From Phocaeicola coprophilus (GTDB lineage: Bacteria > Bacteroidota > Bacteroidia > Bacteroidales > Bacteroidaceae), in the NCBI GenBank assembly GCA_016900015.1, contig JACJJM010000004.1, positions 1-64,000 on the forward strand: 64,000 bases of DNA, read 5' to 3'. Positions 8,612 through 18,161 of the stretch are shown piece after piece. The first letter of the stretch is position 1. Each line of letters opens with the position of its first letter. The translations under genes and the position numbers were made by a program. The notes below the pieces were generated by a model. It saw only the letters and a list, made by a program, of their open reading frames with translations. It had not been told where the DNA came from and did not search any database.

Positions 8612-9607
8612 TTAGGGCACTTCGACACGGTTCAAAATCTTGCTGATCACCTCTTCCGACGTGACGTTGCTAGCTTCGGCTTCATAGGTCAAGCCAATAC
8701 GGTGACGCAACACATCATGTGCGACCGCACGTACATCTTCAGGAATGACATATCCACGGCGTTTGATAAATGCATAAGCACGAGCTGCCAAAGCTAAATT
8801 GATGGAAGCACGAGGCGAACCGCCAAAAGCTATCATGTCTTTCAGCTCTTTCAAATCATATTTATCCGGATAACGGGTAGCAAACACGATGTCAGCAATG
8901 TATTGCTCTATTTTTTCATCCATGTATACTTGATGTACGACTTTGCGGGCTTCCATAATGTCGTCGCAACGCAAAATGGGACGAACTGTTACCTTGTCTC
9001 CGGAGATATTTTGACGGATGATTTTCTTTTCTTCTTCCAGTTTGGGATAATCAATTACCACTTTCAACATAAAACGGTCGACTTGAGCTTCCGGCAATTG
9101 ATAAGTTCCTTCTTGCTCTATAGGATTTTGGGTTGCCATGACCAAGAAAGGTTCTGGCAGTTTGAATGTCTCTTTGCCGAGTGTGACTTGGCGTTCTTGC
9201 ATTGCTTCCAGCAAGGCACTTTGTACTTTTGCCGGAGCACGGTTGATTTCATCTGCTAGCACAAAGTTGGCAAAAACCGGTCCTTTGTTTACGATGAAGC
9301 GTTCATCCTTCTGGCTATAAATCATGGTTCCCACGACATCGGCCGGTAACAAATCAGGAGTAAACTGAATGCGGCTATATTGTGCTTCAATCAATGAAGC
9401 CAACGTCTTGATGGCTAATGTTTTTGCCAATCCTGGTACGCCTTCCAACAATATATGTCCATCAGATAATAAGCCTATTAACAATGACTCGACCAGATGT
9501 TTTTGTCCCACGATAACCTGGTCCATACCCGTCATCAAATTTGTCACAAACGCACTTTGTCTTTCAATCCGCTCATTCAACTCGCGAATATCAATTGCTT
9601 CTGCCAT
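8612..9607 (-). CDS. moxR: MoxR-family AAA+ ATPase
   Basis: A 331-residue ATPase. Walker A is GVPGLAKT at residues 56-63, Walker B is LADEINRAPAKVQSALLEAM around 118-134, and sensor-type MATQNPIEQEGTY follows. These are diagnostic of the MoxR branch. It is the first gene of the DUF58/bat operon and is presumed to be the chaperone for the metal-binding vWA proteins encoded downstream. A good Bacteroidetes promoter lies about 85 bp upstream. Confidence 0.95.
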   Translation of the reverse strand: MAEAIDIRELNERIERQSAFVTNLMTGMDQVIVGQKHLVESLLIGLLSDGHILLEGVPGLAKTLAIKTLASLIEAQYSRIQFTPDLLPADVVGTMIYSQKDERFIVNKGPVFANFVLADEINRAPAKVQSALLEAMQERQVTLGKETFKLPEPFLVMATQNPIEQEGTYQLPEAQVDRFMLKVVIDYPKLEEEKKIIRQNISGDKVTVRPILRCDDIMEARKVVHQVYMDEKIEQYIADIVFATRYPDKYDLKELKDMIAFGGSPRASINLALAARAYAFIKRRGYVIPEDVRAVAHDVLRHRIGLTYEAEASNVTSEEVISKILNRVEVP

Positions 9608-9690
9608 AGTTCTTTTCAGTTTTATTTTGTTATTTCTATATTTCCAGTTCTCTCAAAACAAGTATCACTTGTACATTCTTTTTAGTGGTC

Positions 9691-9722
9691 CAAAAGTAAG
9701 GGTTATAATTAACAAGTACAAC
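9691..9722 (-). promoter_or_regulatory. Promoter of the moxR-bat operon
   Basis: On the minus strand the -7 box TACTTTTG (9691-9698) follows a -33 element TTGT (9718-9721) with about 20 bp between them. This matches the Bacteroidetes sigma pattern TTTG / TAnnTTTG. It is the only such pair seen in the 261-bp gap before moxR. The implied leader is roughly 75-80 nt. Confidence 0.5.
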
Positions 9723-9868
9723 TAATTTTTACTAAAAAAGATTCTCAGATATTAGTTTTTAAAAGTATTTGCAATCGGACCTACTAAACGTAAGAAAGTC
9801 TTAAACCACTGCTGTTTTTGCATTTTGTAAGTATGAGAACCGGATGTTTAAAGTATTTCCCTGACGGT

Positions 9869-11197
9869 TCACACCGACACCTGGCTACTGTCTGAGACAA
9901 CTGTCCCGTAGAGGTCAAAATCATCTGAAGAGGTGATTTCCACATCATAAAACGCTCCTATCTGAAGTGGCGTCTCTCCCTCACCGCATGCAATCAAGAC
10001 CTCGGGGTCTACTTCCGGGGAATCATATTCTGTCCGGCCTATATAGTATTCACCTTCGATGCGGTCGATGATGACTTTCAGTGTCTTTCCGACTTTCGCC
10101 ATCCCCAATTCGGCCGAGATACCCTCCTGGATGTCCATCAGCTCGTCCAGACGCTGTTGCTTCACTTCGGCTGGAACATCATCTTTATAATGTTCAGCTG
10201 CATACGTGCCTTCTTCCTCCGAATAGGCAAACGCGCCCATACGGTCGAACCTGACGCGGCGTACAAACTCCTTCAGCTCTTCAAAGTCTGCCTCCGTTTC
10301 GCCCGGGAAACCGACCATGAGCGTCGTCCGCAGATGGATGCCCGGCACCTCACGGCGGAACTTCTCGATGAGCGCATACGTCTCCTCCTTCGTGATGTGT
10401 CGGCGCATACGTTCCAACACGGAGTCGCTGATGTGCTGGAGAGCGATGTCCATATACTTGCAGACATTGGCATTCTCACGCATCACGCGGAACAAGTCTT
10501 CCGGGAAATGGGTCGGATACGCATAGTGCAACCTCACCCACTCGACACCCTCCACATGGGCAATGCGCTCCACCAGCTCGGCTATCTTCTGCTCCTTGTA
10601 GAGGTCAACGCCATAGTAGGTCAGTTCCTGGGCGATAACCTGAAACTCCTTCACGCCTTGCGACACCAGCCACTTGACCTCCTCTACGATGTCCTCCATC
10701 GGACGCGACACATGACGACCCGTGATGATGGGGATGGCGCAGTAGGCACACTTCCGGTCACATCCTTCCGAGATTTTCAGGTAAGCATAATGCGAAGGCG
10801 TCGTCAGACTCCGCTCGCGCCCGATTTCGGTATGGTAGGGCTTGCCCAAATCCGCCAGCAAAGCCTCCCAGTCGAACTTGCCATAGAACTTGTCGACTTG
10901 CGGGATTTCCACTTGCAGCTCCTTCAGATAGCGCTCCGAAAGGCAGCCCATCACGTAGAGCCGGCGCAAGCGGCCCTCCTCCTTCGCTTCGCAAAACTCC
11001 AGGATGGTGTTGATGGACTCTTCCTTGGCATCACCGATGAAGCCACATGTGTTGATGACGGCAATCTCTCCTTCCGGATCTTCCGAGTCGTGGGTCACAC
11101 GATAGCCATTGGCCTGCAACTGGCGCAGCAACTTTTCCGAGTCGACAAGGTTTTTCGAACACCCCAGCGTGATGACGTCTACTGTATTCCTTTTCAT
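9869..11197 (-). CDS. rimO: Ribosomal protein S12 methylthiotransferase RimO
   Basis: A 442-residue radical-SAM enzyme. The N-terminal UPF0004 domain carries the three cluster cysteines C13 (LGCSKN), C51 (NTCGF) and C85 (VMGC). The radical-SAM triad is CDRKCAYC (C146, C150, C153). A TRAM domain forms the C-terminus. RimO adds a methylthio group to an aspartate of S12. LGCSKNLVDSE is typical of RimO rather than MiaB. Its start overlaps the ftsY stop by 4 bp (ATGA), so translation is coupled. Confidence 0.95.
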   Translation of the reverse strand: MKRNTVDVITLGCSKNLVDSEKLLRQLQANGYRVTHDSEDPEGEIAVINTCGFIGDAKEESINTILEFCEAKEEGRLRRLYVMGCLSERYLKELQVEIPQVDKFYGKFDWEALLADLGKPYHTEIGRERSLTTPSHYAYLKISEGCDRKCAYCAIPIITGRHVSRPMEDIVEEVKWLVSQGVKEFQVIAQELTYYGVDLYKEQKIAELVERIAHVEGVEWVRLHYAYPTHFPEDLFRVMRENANVCKYMDIALQHISDSVLERMRRHITKEETYALIEKFRREVPGIHLRTTLMVGFPGETEADFEELKEFVRRVRFDRMGAFAYSEEEGTYAAEHYKDDVPAEVKQQRLDELMDIQEGISAELGMAKVGKTLKVIIDRIEGEYYIGRTEYDSPEVDPEVLIACGEGETPLQIGAFYDVEITSSDDFDLYGTVVSDSSQVSV

Positions 11198-12153
11198 TTG
11201 TTTCCTCCAAATAACGAATCGACAAACTCCATGCGGTTGAACAGTTGGAGGTCTTCCATCCCCTCGCCCAGCCCGATGTATTTCACAGGTATCTTGAACT
11301 GGTCAGAGATGCCGATGACCACGCCGCCCTTGGCCGTCCCGTCGAGTTTCGTGATGGCCATCGCCGTCACCTCCGTGGCCAGCGTGAATTGCTTCGCCTG
11401 CTCGAAGGCGTTCTGTCCCGTCGAACCGTCCAGGACGAGGAGCACTTCGTCCGGCGCGTCGGGCACCACCTTCTTCATCACCGTCTTTATCTTCGTCAGC
11501 TCGTTCATCAGGCCCACCTTGTTGTGCAGGCGTCCCGCCGTGTCGATGATGACGATGTCAGCCCCGTTGGCCACGGCCGAACTGAGTGTGTCGTATGCCA
11601 CGGACGCGGGGTCGGCTCCCATCTTCTGCTTGACGACGGGCACGCCCACCCGCTCGCCCCAGATGAGGAGCTGCTCGACGGCTGCCGCACGAAACGTGTC
11701 GGCCGCGCCCAGGTAGACCGTCTTGCCGGCTTTCTTGAACTGGTAGGCCAGCTTGCCGATGGTCGTCGTCTTGCCGACGCCGTTCACGCCGACCACCATG
11801 ATGACGTACGGCTTTTTCTCGATGGGGATGTCGAACGTCGTGTTGTCCACCGCATGGTTCTCCGTCAGCAGTGCTGCGATTTCCTCCTTCAGGATACGGT
11901 TCAATTCTTCTGTCGTCACATATTTATCGCGTGCCACACGCTCTTCGATACGCTTGATAATCTTTAAGGTAGTCTCCACGCCGACGTCCGACGTCACGAG
12001 CACTTCTTCCAGATTGTCAAGCACTTCGTCATCGACTTTCGACTTGCCGGCCACGGCACGTGCGATTTTGGAAAAGACGCTCTCTTTGGTTTTTGCCAGA
12101 CCTTTGTCCAAGGTTTCCTTTTTTTCTTTGGAGAAGAAACTAAATATTCCCAT
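11194..12153 (-). CDS. ftsY: Signal recognition particle receptor FtsY
   Basis: An SRP-receptor GTPase of about 319 residues. The start is MGIFSFFSKEKKE at 12153. A frame reaching 12183 begins inside the -7 promoter box, so it cannot be transcribed from that promoter. The N domain is followed by the G domain with GVNGVGKTTTIGKLA (P loop), DTFRAAA, DTAGR and TKLDGTAKGG. The acidic A domain of the E. coli protein is missing, which is normal in Bacteroidetes. It docks ribosome-SRP complexes to the SecYEG translocon. It is co-transcribed with rimO. Confidence 0.96.
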   Translation of the reverse strand: MGIFSFFSKEKKETLDKGLAKTKESVFSKIARAVAGKSKVDDEVLDNLEEVLVTSDVGVETTLKIIKRIEERVARDKYVTTEELNRILKEEIAALLTENHAVDNTTFDIPIEKKPYVIMVVGVNGVGKTTTIGKLAYQFKKAGKTVYLGAADTFRAAAVEQLLIWGERVGVPVVKQKMGADPASVAYDTLSSAVANGADIVIIDTAGRLHNKVGLMNELTKIKTVMKKVVPDAPDEVLLVLDGSTGQNAFEQAKQFTLATEVTAMAITKLDGTAKGGVVIGISDQFKIPVKYIGLGEGMEDLQLFNRMEFVDSLFGGNK

Positions 12154-12182
12154 ATAAAAATGCGTTTTAGTGATAATGTCCA

Positions 12183-12212
12183 CAAAGATACGGAATTAAA
12201 TTAACGTGACAA
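12183..12212 (-). promoter_or_regulatory. Promoter of ftsY-rimO
   Basis: On the minus strand, -7 box TATCTTTG (12183-12190) is preceded by TTG (12210-12212) at 19 bp. This is a near-consensus Bacteroidetes promoter. It fixes the ftsY start at 12153, giving a leader of about 25 nt. Confidence 0.65.
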
Positions 12213-12355
12213 CACTCCGGCAGAAAGAATGCTGCGCAAGAAGCCGTTTCGGCATTCCCCGGTTCTTTTTTTTCGGGGAAAATGGCGGACGCGACTGTCC
12301 TATGTCGAGTCGTGCAACTTGTCCATGCCGAGTCGTACGGACATAAAAAAGAAGA

Positions 12356-12386
12356 CTGCGCATCCTGCAGTCAGCAAGATACGCAG
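12356..12386 (-). terminator. Probable terminator downstream of the HIT gene
   Basis: The arms CTGCGCATC (12356-12364) and GATACGCAG (12378-12386) pair over nine positions with one mismatch around a 13-nt loop. Read on the minus strand it is followed by TCTTCTTTTTT. It lies about 175 bp beyond the HIT gene stop. The rest of the 376-bp gap (12184-12559) holds the ftsY promoter, a weak two-copy 23-bp repeat (12286-12331) and nothing else I recognise. Confidence 0.4.
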
Positions 12387-12559
12387 CCCGTTTTTTGTCA
12401 TGCGATCATCGGTCAGAGTTCTCCCTCATCATTTCCGGCATCACCCCTCCCGGCATTTCTTCCATATGTCGCCTGAAGATGCATTTACGTTTTATTCGAA
12501 AATCTTATTGAACCACATGTCGTGTTTTTATGGTTAGTAAATGCAAGTTCGGGAATGTC

Positions 12560-12985
12560 TCAGAGGGCAGCTTTCATCGCTTCGACCATCTCCTGGTATT
12601 CGGCATCCGTCAGATAGACCTTGCCGGGATTCATTTGGAAGACGCCCCCGTAGTCCGGCCCGTCGACATACTTGGGCGCGAGATGGAAGTGCAGGTGGGA
12701 AAGCTTGTCGCTGTAAGCTCCGTAGTTGATTTTCTCGGGGTGGAACACCTTGTGCATGGCGCGGGTGACGCGGGCCACGTCGGCCATGAAGGCGTTGCGC
12801 TCCTCGTCGCTGAGTTCGCACAGGTCATCGACATGTCCGTTATAGGCCACGAGGCAACGTCCGTGGTAGGTCTGCTCCTTGAAGAGGAACACGCGTGAGA
12901 CGCTCAGGGGGGCAATCTCAATCATCAGGTTGTGCAGTGCTTCATTGTTCTGACAATAAAGGCACTCGTTAGGATTACTTCTCAT
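12560..12985 (-). CDS. HIT-family nucleotide-binding protein
   Basis: A 141-residue protein with the histidine triad HLHFHL (H97, H99, H101), preceded by a CLYC pair (C8, C11) that may bind zinc, as in many HIT hydrolases. HIT proteins hydrolyse nucleoside phosphoramidates or dinucleotides; which substrate is used here cannot be told. It lies 27 bp after the antiporter gene on the same strand and is probably the last gene of that transcription unit. Confidence 0.88.
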   Translation of the reverse strand: MRSNPNECLYCQNNEALHNLMIEIAPLSVSRVFLFKEQTYHGRCLVAYNGHVDDLCELSDEERNAFMADVARVTRAMHKVFHPEKINYGAYSDKLSHLHFHLAPKYVDGPDYGGVFQMNPGKVYLTDAEYQEMVEAMKAAL

Positions 12986-13012
12986 AGTATTTTTATTTAT
13001 AAAAGTGAATAA

Positions 13013-15286
13013 TTAAGCATTCTTCTCTTTCGTCCCGTCGAGCAGGTGGGCGACATCGTTTTCTTCTCCGACCACCCAGACGACTTCTCCCTTCTCCAGC
13101 ACTTCGTCAGCCACAGGCGACATCAGCGTCCCGTCGTTCTTCTCGATGCCGACGATGAGACAGTTGTGTTCGCTGCGGATGCCGCTTTCGCGGATGCTTT
13201 TGCCCATGAATCCGGTGTTTTCATCGACGATAAACTGCTTGAGGCAGATTTCCTGCTGTTCCCAGTCAGGCTGTGTCTGACGCGAAGCCTTCATCTCGTC
13301 CATCGCCTTCGTGAATGCCGAAAGCTGTTCATCCGTGCCGATGACCTGGAGTCTGTCGTTAGGATAAATGCGTTCGTTCCCTCCGGGAATGTTGACACGT
13401 CCGCAGCCTCTCAGGATGGAGACGACGTGTACGCCATAGATTTTTCCCACGTTCAACTCCTTCAGCGTCTGTCCGGCCCACAGGCTGTCAGCCGGGACGT
13501 CGAAGTCGGACAAGTGCATGTCGTGTGACAGCAAGTGGCCGGCATATTCGGGCGCCTTTTCCCCGCGGTACTCTTCATAACGTTCACGCACGTTCAGGTT
13601 CTGCATAAACGTGCGTTCGATGAAGATGGACTGCCGTTTCAGCCGGCGGGAATAAATCATCAGCAATACCAATACCAGGGCGATGCCGCCGGCCAAGGCC
13701 ACGGAGGCCTGGTAAAAACAGGAGATGACATACATGACGAAGCCTATTGCGACGAAGACGCGCAGCAGGATGATGGAGACAAGCGGAGCACGGTTAAAAC
13801 GGTTGTCACGCCACAAGGCTTGGAACTCCACGGAATGGTTCTTCTTCGCCATGATGGCACGCAGGAAAGGCGAGATGGCAAGGACGGTGATGACCAATCC
13901 GACGAACTCGCTCCACTTGTCCGGCAGCCATGCCGACAGGAAAGGATAGACAAACTGTATGCAGATGACGATTGTCGCCACAGTCACGATGCCGTAGATG
14001 AACAGGATGCGCAGGATGGCTTTCAGGAACTTCTTCCAGTTGTTCTCCTGGTTGACCGTCGTGTGCGACCGGAGGGCATAATGCTCCACCAAGCTCAGCC
14101 ACTTGTCCGGCAAGTGCTTGCTAACCCACTCATAGGCAGGGTTTGAGAGGCGTATCATATAAGGCGTGGTGAAGGTCGTGATGACCGATACGGCCACGAC
14201 GATGGGATAGAGAAAGTCGCTCGTCACGCCCAGGCTTACTCCCAACGAAGCGATGATGAAGGCGAACTCACCTATCTGGGTCAAACTGAATCCGCATTGC
14301 ATTGCGACTTTCAGCGGTTGTCCGGCCAGGACAAAGCTACCCGTGCCGAATATCGCCTGCCCTAAAATAATCGTCAGGATGATGGCGATGATGGGATATT
14401 TGTATTCTACAATCATGGCGGGGTCGACCATCATGCCGACCGACACGAAAAAGATAGCCCCAAAAAGGTCTTTCACCGGGGCTACGAGCTTCTCAATGGA
14501 TTCGGCTTCGACCGTCGCCGCCAGAATGGAACCCATGATGAAAGCGCCGAAGGCAGCGGAGAAGCCTACTTTCGCAGCCAGGACTACCATCAGGAAACAC
14601 ATGCCGACTGACATCACCAGCAATGTCTCGGCAGACATCCAACGGCGTACGCGTTTCAAGAAGGTGGGGATGAGGTAGATGCCGACCACAAACCACAGTA
14701 CGAGGAAGAAAACCAGTTTCACCACGCTTGCGGCCATCTCCGTACCTTCAAAGTTCTGGCTGACAGCCAACGTGGAAAGCATCACCATGAGCACGATGGC
14801 CAAGATGTCCTCCAGGACAAGCACGCTGAGCACCAGACCGGCAAAACGCTGCTGGCGCAACCCCATGTCGTCGAAAGCCTTGTAAATAATGGTCGTGGAC
14901 GACATGGCAAGCATACCTCCCAGATAGATGCAGTCCATACGGTTCCATCCGAACGATGTCCCGACAACTACGCCCAGCACAATCATTGCCAGGATGACAG
15001 AACATGCGGCAATAATGGCTGTGCCGCCTGTCTTCATTAACTTTTTAAAACTGAAATCCAAGCCTAAGGCAAACATCAGGAAGATAACACCTATGTCGGC
15101 CCACAGTTTGATGTCATTCACGTCTTGGATGGATGGTGTATAGGGCATGTGCGGGCTTGCAATGAAGCCCGCAACAATGTACCCTAATACCAATGGCTGT
15201 TTAAGCCGTTTGAAGATGATCGTCGTGATTCCTGCACATGTCAGAATTAACGCCAAATCAATAATTAACGGAGATAATTCAGACAT
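13013..15286 (-). CDS. CPA2-family cation:proton antiporter with RCK-C domains
   Basis: A 757-residue protein. Residues 1-390 form the Na+/H+ exchanger fold of the KefB/CPA2 type (about 12 helices; IKLWADIGVIFLMFALGLDF is the conserved helix). Residues about 420-565 add further helices, and the C-terminal third contains two TrkA-C/RCK-C-like regulatory modules (starting near residues 605 and 680). No NAD-binding TrkA-N domain is visible between them. Expected to move K+ or Na+ against protons at the inner membrane; ion specificity unknown. It follows pepT by 7 bp and is probably co-transcribed with it. Confidence 0.88.
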   Translation of the reverse strand: MSELSPLIIDLALILTCAGITTIIFKRLKQPLVLGYIVAGFIASPHMPYTPSIQDVNDIKLWADIGVIFLMFALGLDFSFKKLMKTGGTAIIAACSVILAMIVLGVVVGTSFGWNRMDCIYLGGMLAMSSTTIIYKAFDDMGLRQQRFAGLVLSVLVLEDILAIVLMVMLSTLAVSQNFEGTEMAASVVKLVFFLVLWFVVGIYLIPTFLKRVRRWMSAETLLVMSVGMCFLMVVLAAKVGFSAAFGAFIMGSILAATVEAESIEKLVAPVKDLFGAIFFVSVGMMVDPAMIVEYKYPIIAIILTIILGQAIFGTGSFVLAGQPLKVAMQCGFSLTQIGEFAFIIASLGVSLGVTSDFLYPIVVAVSVITTFTTPYMIRLSNPAYEWVSKHLPDKWLSLVEHYALRSHTTVNQENNWKKFLKAILRILFIYGIVTVATIVICIQFVYPFLSAWLPDKWSEFVGLVITVLAISPFLRAIMAKKNHSVEFQALWRDNRFNRAPLVSIILLRVFVAIGFVMYVISCFYQASVALAGGIALVLVLLMIYSRRLKRQSIFIERTFMQNLNVRERYEEYRGEKAPEYAGHLLSHDMHLSDFDVPADSLWAGQTLKELNVGKIYGVHVVSILRGCGRVNIPGGNERIYPNDRLQVIGTDEQLSAFTKAMDEMKASRQTQPDWEQQEICLKQFIVDENTGFMGKSIRESGIRSEHNCLIVGIEKNDGTLMSPVADEVLEKGEVVWVVGEENDVAHLLDGTKEKNA

Positions 15287-15293
15287 CCTTTAT

Positions 15294-16517
15294 TCAACGT
15301 TTTGCGACGAGTTCTGCGATTTTTATAACCACGTTCATAGCTTTTTCAATAGACTGGACAGGAACAAATTCATAGCGACCATGAAAGTTCAGCCCGCCAG
15401 CAAAGATATTCGGGCAAGGAAGTCCCTTGAATGATAGTTGTGCGCCGTCAGTTCCTCCACGGATAGCTTTTACTTTCGGAGTCACGCCGGCTTCTTCCAT
15501 CGCATGAAAAGCAATGTCAATGATATGCATGACCGGTTCGATCTTCTCACGCATGTTGTAATACTGGTCTTTCAGTTCGACTGTCACCGTACCTTCACCA
15601 TACTCGGCATTCAGGAAATCGGCAACACGCTGCATTCGGCATTTACGAGCCTCAAATTTTGTCCGGTCATGGTCGCGGATGATATAAGATATGGTGGTCT
15701 GCTCCACTTCTCCTTTCATGCCAACCAAGTGGAAGAACCCTTCATAGTCTTGAGTATGAGAAGGCGTTTCAACCGGAGGAAGCAATGACACGAATCTGCT
15801 GGCCACCAGCAAGGAGTTGATCATCTTGTTTTTGGCATATCCCGGATGCACATTGCGTCCTTTGACAAGAACTTTAGCAGAAGCGGCATTGAAATTTTCA
15901 AATTCCAGCTCTCCCACTTCACCTCCATCCATCGTATAAGCAAAGTCACAACCAAATTTTTCCACGTCGAACTTATGTGCTCCCATACCGATTTCTTCAT
16001 CCGGATTGAAACCTACACGGATTTTTCCATGCTTGATCTCCGGATGTGCCTTCAGATAAGCTATAGCTCCTACGATCTCAGCGATGCCTGCTTTGTCATC
16101 AGCTCCCAACAAAGTTTTTCCATCCGTCACTATCAAATCTTCTCCCTTGTGATCAAGCAGTTCCGGGAACTGTTTCGGAGACAACACTATGTTCTCTTCG
16201 GTACAGAGCTGGATATCCGTCCCGTCATAGTCTTTCACGATACGAGGATTGACATGTTCGCCACTCATGTCCGGGCTGGTATCCATGTGGGCAATGAATC
16301 CCACGACCGGGACATCTTTATCCATGTTTGCCGGCAGAGTGGCAAATAAATAGCCATTCTCGTCCAAAGAAATTTCTTCCAGTCCTAATTCTTCAAGTTC
16401 GCTTTTTAAGTATTCAGCAAAAACCATTTGTTTGGCCGTACTCGGCGTAGTCTGTGAGTCTTCACTCGACTGAGTGTCAAAGCTTACATATTTCAGAAAA
16501 CGTTCTATGACTGTCAT
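15294..16517 (-). CDS. pepT: Peptidase T (aminotripeptidase)
   Basis: A 407-residue M20B metallopeptidase. The zinc-site segments are intact: [11 protein letters not shown] (His and Asp), [13 protein letters not shown] (bridging Asp), [10 protein letters not shown] (catalytic Glu pair), [12 protein letters not shown] and the late [10 protein letters not shown] with [11 protein letters not shown]. The length equals the family norm. It releases N-terminal residues from tripeptides in the cytosol. It lies between the purF-like gene (34 bp upstream) and the antiporter, all on the minus strand. Confidence 0.95.
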   Translation of the reverse strand: MTVIERFLKYVSFDTQSSEDSQTTPSTAKQMVFAEYLKSELEELGLEEISLDENGYLFATLPANMDKDVPVVGFIAHMDTSPDMSGEHVNPRIVKDYDGTDIQLCTEENIVLSPKQFPELLDHKGEDLIVTDGKTLLGADDKAGIAEIVGAIAYLKAHPEIKHGKIRVGFNPDEEIGMGAHKFDVEKFGCDFAYTMDGGEVGELEFENFNAASAKVLVKGRNVHPGYAKNKMINSLLVASRFVSLLPPVETPSHTQDYEGFFHLVGMKGEVEQTTISYIIRDHDRTKFEARKCRMQRVADFLNAEYGEGTVTVELKDQYYNMREKIEPVMHIIDIAFHAMEEAGVTPKVKAIRGGTDGAQLSFKGLPCPNIFAGGLNFHGRYEFVPVQSIEKAMNVVIKIAELVAKR

Positions 16518-16551
16518 AGTGCAATAATATTTTTAAGATTAGACGATTCTT

Positions 16552-17958
16552 TTAAAAATGGCTGCTTCCGTCAAAGCAATGCGTGCAGACTTTGCATTTG
16601 GGCAGTCCGATGGCTTCTATCAAGGTTTCAAGTGTGTTAAATTTCAAAGAACTTAAGCCAAAACGATCTGCTATTGTCTGCACCAAGCGTTTATATTCCG
16701 GCGAATCTGTCGTCGCATATTTATCCAGATTCTTGGTATGGTCTCCTTCAAATTCTTGAATGATACGACGCGTGATGAGCTCCAGATCACCCTTGGAACT
16801 AGTGAAATTAATGAATGGGCAACCGTAAATCAGCGGAGGGCAAGCTATGCGCATGTGTACTTCTTTAGCTCCATATTCAAATAAAATCTTCACATTGTCA
16901 CGAAGCTGTGTGCCACGTACGATGGAGTCATCACAGAACAAGATGCGTTTGCCTTGCAGCATGGCCCGATTAGGAATCAGTTTCATCTTCGCTACGAGCG
17001 AACGCATGGCCTGATTGCTCGGAGTAAAACTTCTAGGCCACGTTGGGGTATATTTAGCGATTGCACGATGATAGGGAACACCTTTGCCTTCCGCATACCC
17101 CAATGCCATGCCTACGCCCGAATCTGGAATACCGCAAGCGCAATCCACTTCGGATTCGTCCTTCTGCCCCATCTTATAACCACACGCGAAGCGCACCTCT
17201 TCGACATTTTTATTTTCATAGCAAGACACAGGAAACCCATAATAAACCCATAAGAATGAACATATTTGCATTTCCTCATTAGGCTTGCGCATCTGTTCGA
17301 TACCATCAGGACGTACCCGCAAAATCTCACCCGGACCGACATAACGTTCGATTTCAAAGTCCAGATTGGGAAAACTGCTTGATTCGCTCGTCAGGGCATA
17401 AGCTCCTTCCTTTTTCCCTACAACGATTGGCGTACGTCCCCATTGGTCACGCGCTGCGATTATGCCGTCTTCCGTGAGAAGCAACATAGAACATGAGCCT
17501 TTAATGGAGCGAAAGACATTTTCAATGCCATCCACAAAGTTTTTTCCTTGGATGAGCAACAGTGATACCAATTCTGTGGGATTTGTTTTTCCAGAACTCA
17601 GCTCAGCAAAGTGCATATTGCGTTCCAGTAATTCTTTCTCTAGAGCTTCTATATTGTTGATTTTAGCAACTGTAACAATGGCAAACTTACCTAAGTGTGA
17701 ATTAATGACCAACGGCTGTGAATCTGTGTCGCTAATAATACCAATGCCGGCATTACCACTGAACCTTGGCAATTCATCTTCAAATTTATTTCTGAAATAG
17801 GCGTTTTCCAGACTATGGATAGAACGGATAAATCCTTTTTCGCGGTCATAAGTCGCCATACCACCACGTCTCGTGCCCAAATGAGAATTGTAGTCTGTCC
17901 CATAAAACAGATCAGTCACACAATCTTTTGTCGAAACAGTTCCAAAGAAACCTCCCAT
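16552..17958 (-). CDS. PurF-like amidophosphoribosyltransferase paralogue lacking glutaminase residues
   Basis: A 468-residue protein aligned end to end with PurF. The PRPP-binding loop is intact (FCDDSIVRGTQ, about 341-351), and cysteines that resemble the 4Fe-4S ligands of Bacillus-type PurF are present (C233, ACPPLIYGCPF, CKVCTHC at the end). The N-terminus reads MGGFFG: there is no Cys1 nucleophile. The oxyanion-hole Asn-Gly of the HNGNL motif is replaced by VAKINN near 97-102, and the SDSE aspartate by NPTE. Glutamine hydrolysis therefore looks lost. It could use ammonia, pair with another subunit, or have a regulatory role. Members with this N-terminus are, as I recall, common in Bacteroides besides a canonical PurF elsewhere. 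Confidence 0.85.
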   Translation of the reverse strand: MGGFFGTVSTKDCVTDLFYGTDYNSHLGTRRGGMATYDREKGFIRSIHSLENAYFRNKFEDELPRFSGNAGIGIISDTDSQPLVINSHLGKFAIVTVAKINNIEALEKELLERNMHFAELSSGKTNPTELVSLLLIQGKNFVDGIENVFRSIKGSCSMLLLTEDGIIAARDQWGRTPIVVGKKEGAYALTSESSSFPNLDFEIERYVGPGEILRVRPDGIEQMRKPNEEMQICSFLWVYYGFPVSCYENKNVEEVRFACGYKMGQKDESEVDCACGIPDSGVGMALGYAEGKGVPYHRAIAKYTPTWPRSFTPSNQAMRSLVAKMKLIPNRAMLQGKRILFCDDSIVRGTQLRDNVKILFEYGAKEVHMRIACPPLIYGCPFINFTSSKGDLELITRRIIQEFEGDHTKNLDKYATTDSPEYKRLVQTIADRFGLSSLKFNTLETLIEAIGLPKCKVCTHCFDGSSHF

Positions 17959-18002
17959 AATAAAATAATGTAAGTTTTAGGTTAGATAATCATATTAGGC
18001 TT

Positions 18003-18045
18003 CAAAAATACCTATTTCTTTTGGATTGCCGGATATTCAAAGATA
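18003..18045 (-). promoter_or_regulatory. Two candidate -7 boxes upstream of the purF-like gene
   Basis: On the minus strand, TATCTTTG (18038-18045) and TATTTTTG (18003-18010) both fit TAnnTTTG. Neither has a convincing TTTG element at 19-21 bp, so I cannot choose between them. Confidence 0.35.
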
Positions 18046-18124
18046 TTTTTTTGATTTGCATCAAAAAAAGAATGCATATTGCAGAAAAATCCATGCTATC
18101 CCTGGCAGATTTTCCAAGAACCAT

Positions 18125-18132
18125 TAATTTTG
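18125..18132 (+). promoter_or_regulatory. -7 promoter box of lrgAB
   Basis: TAATTTTG fits TAnnTTTG and stands 29 bp before the lrgA start codon. The -33 region is weak. Confidence 0.4.
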
Positions 18133-18161
18133 CCCGGTTTTAAAAAATCAAAGGATAACGC

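Noticed and set aside
10157-11716. Long 519-codon open frame on the plus strand
   Set aside because: It is antisense to rimO and ftsY, which have complete motifs; its composition is what a shadow frame in GC-rich coding DNA gives.
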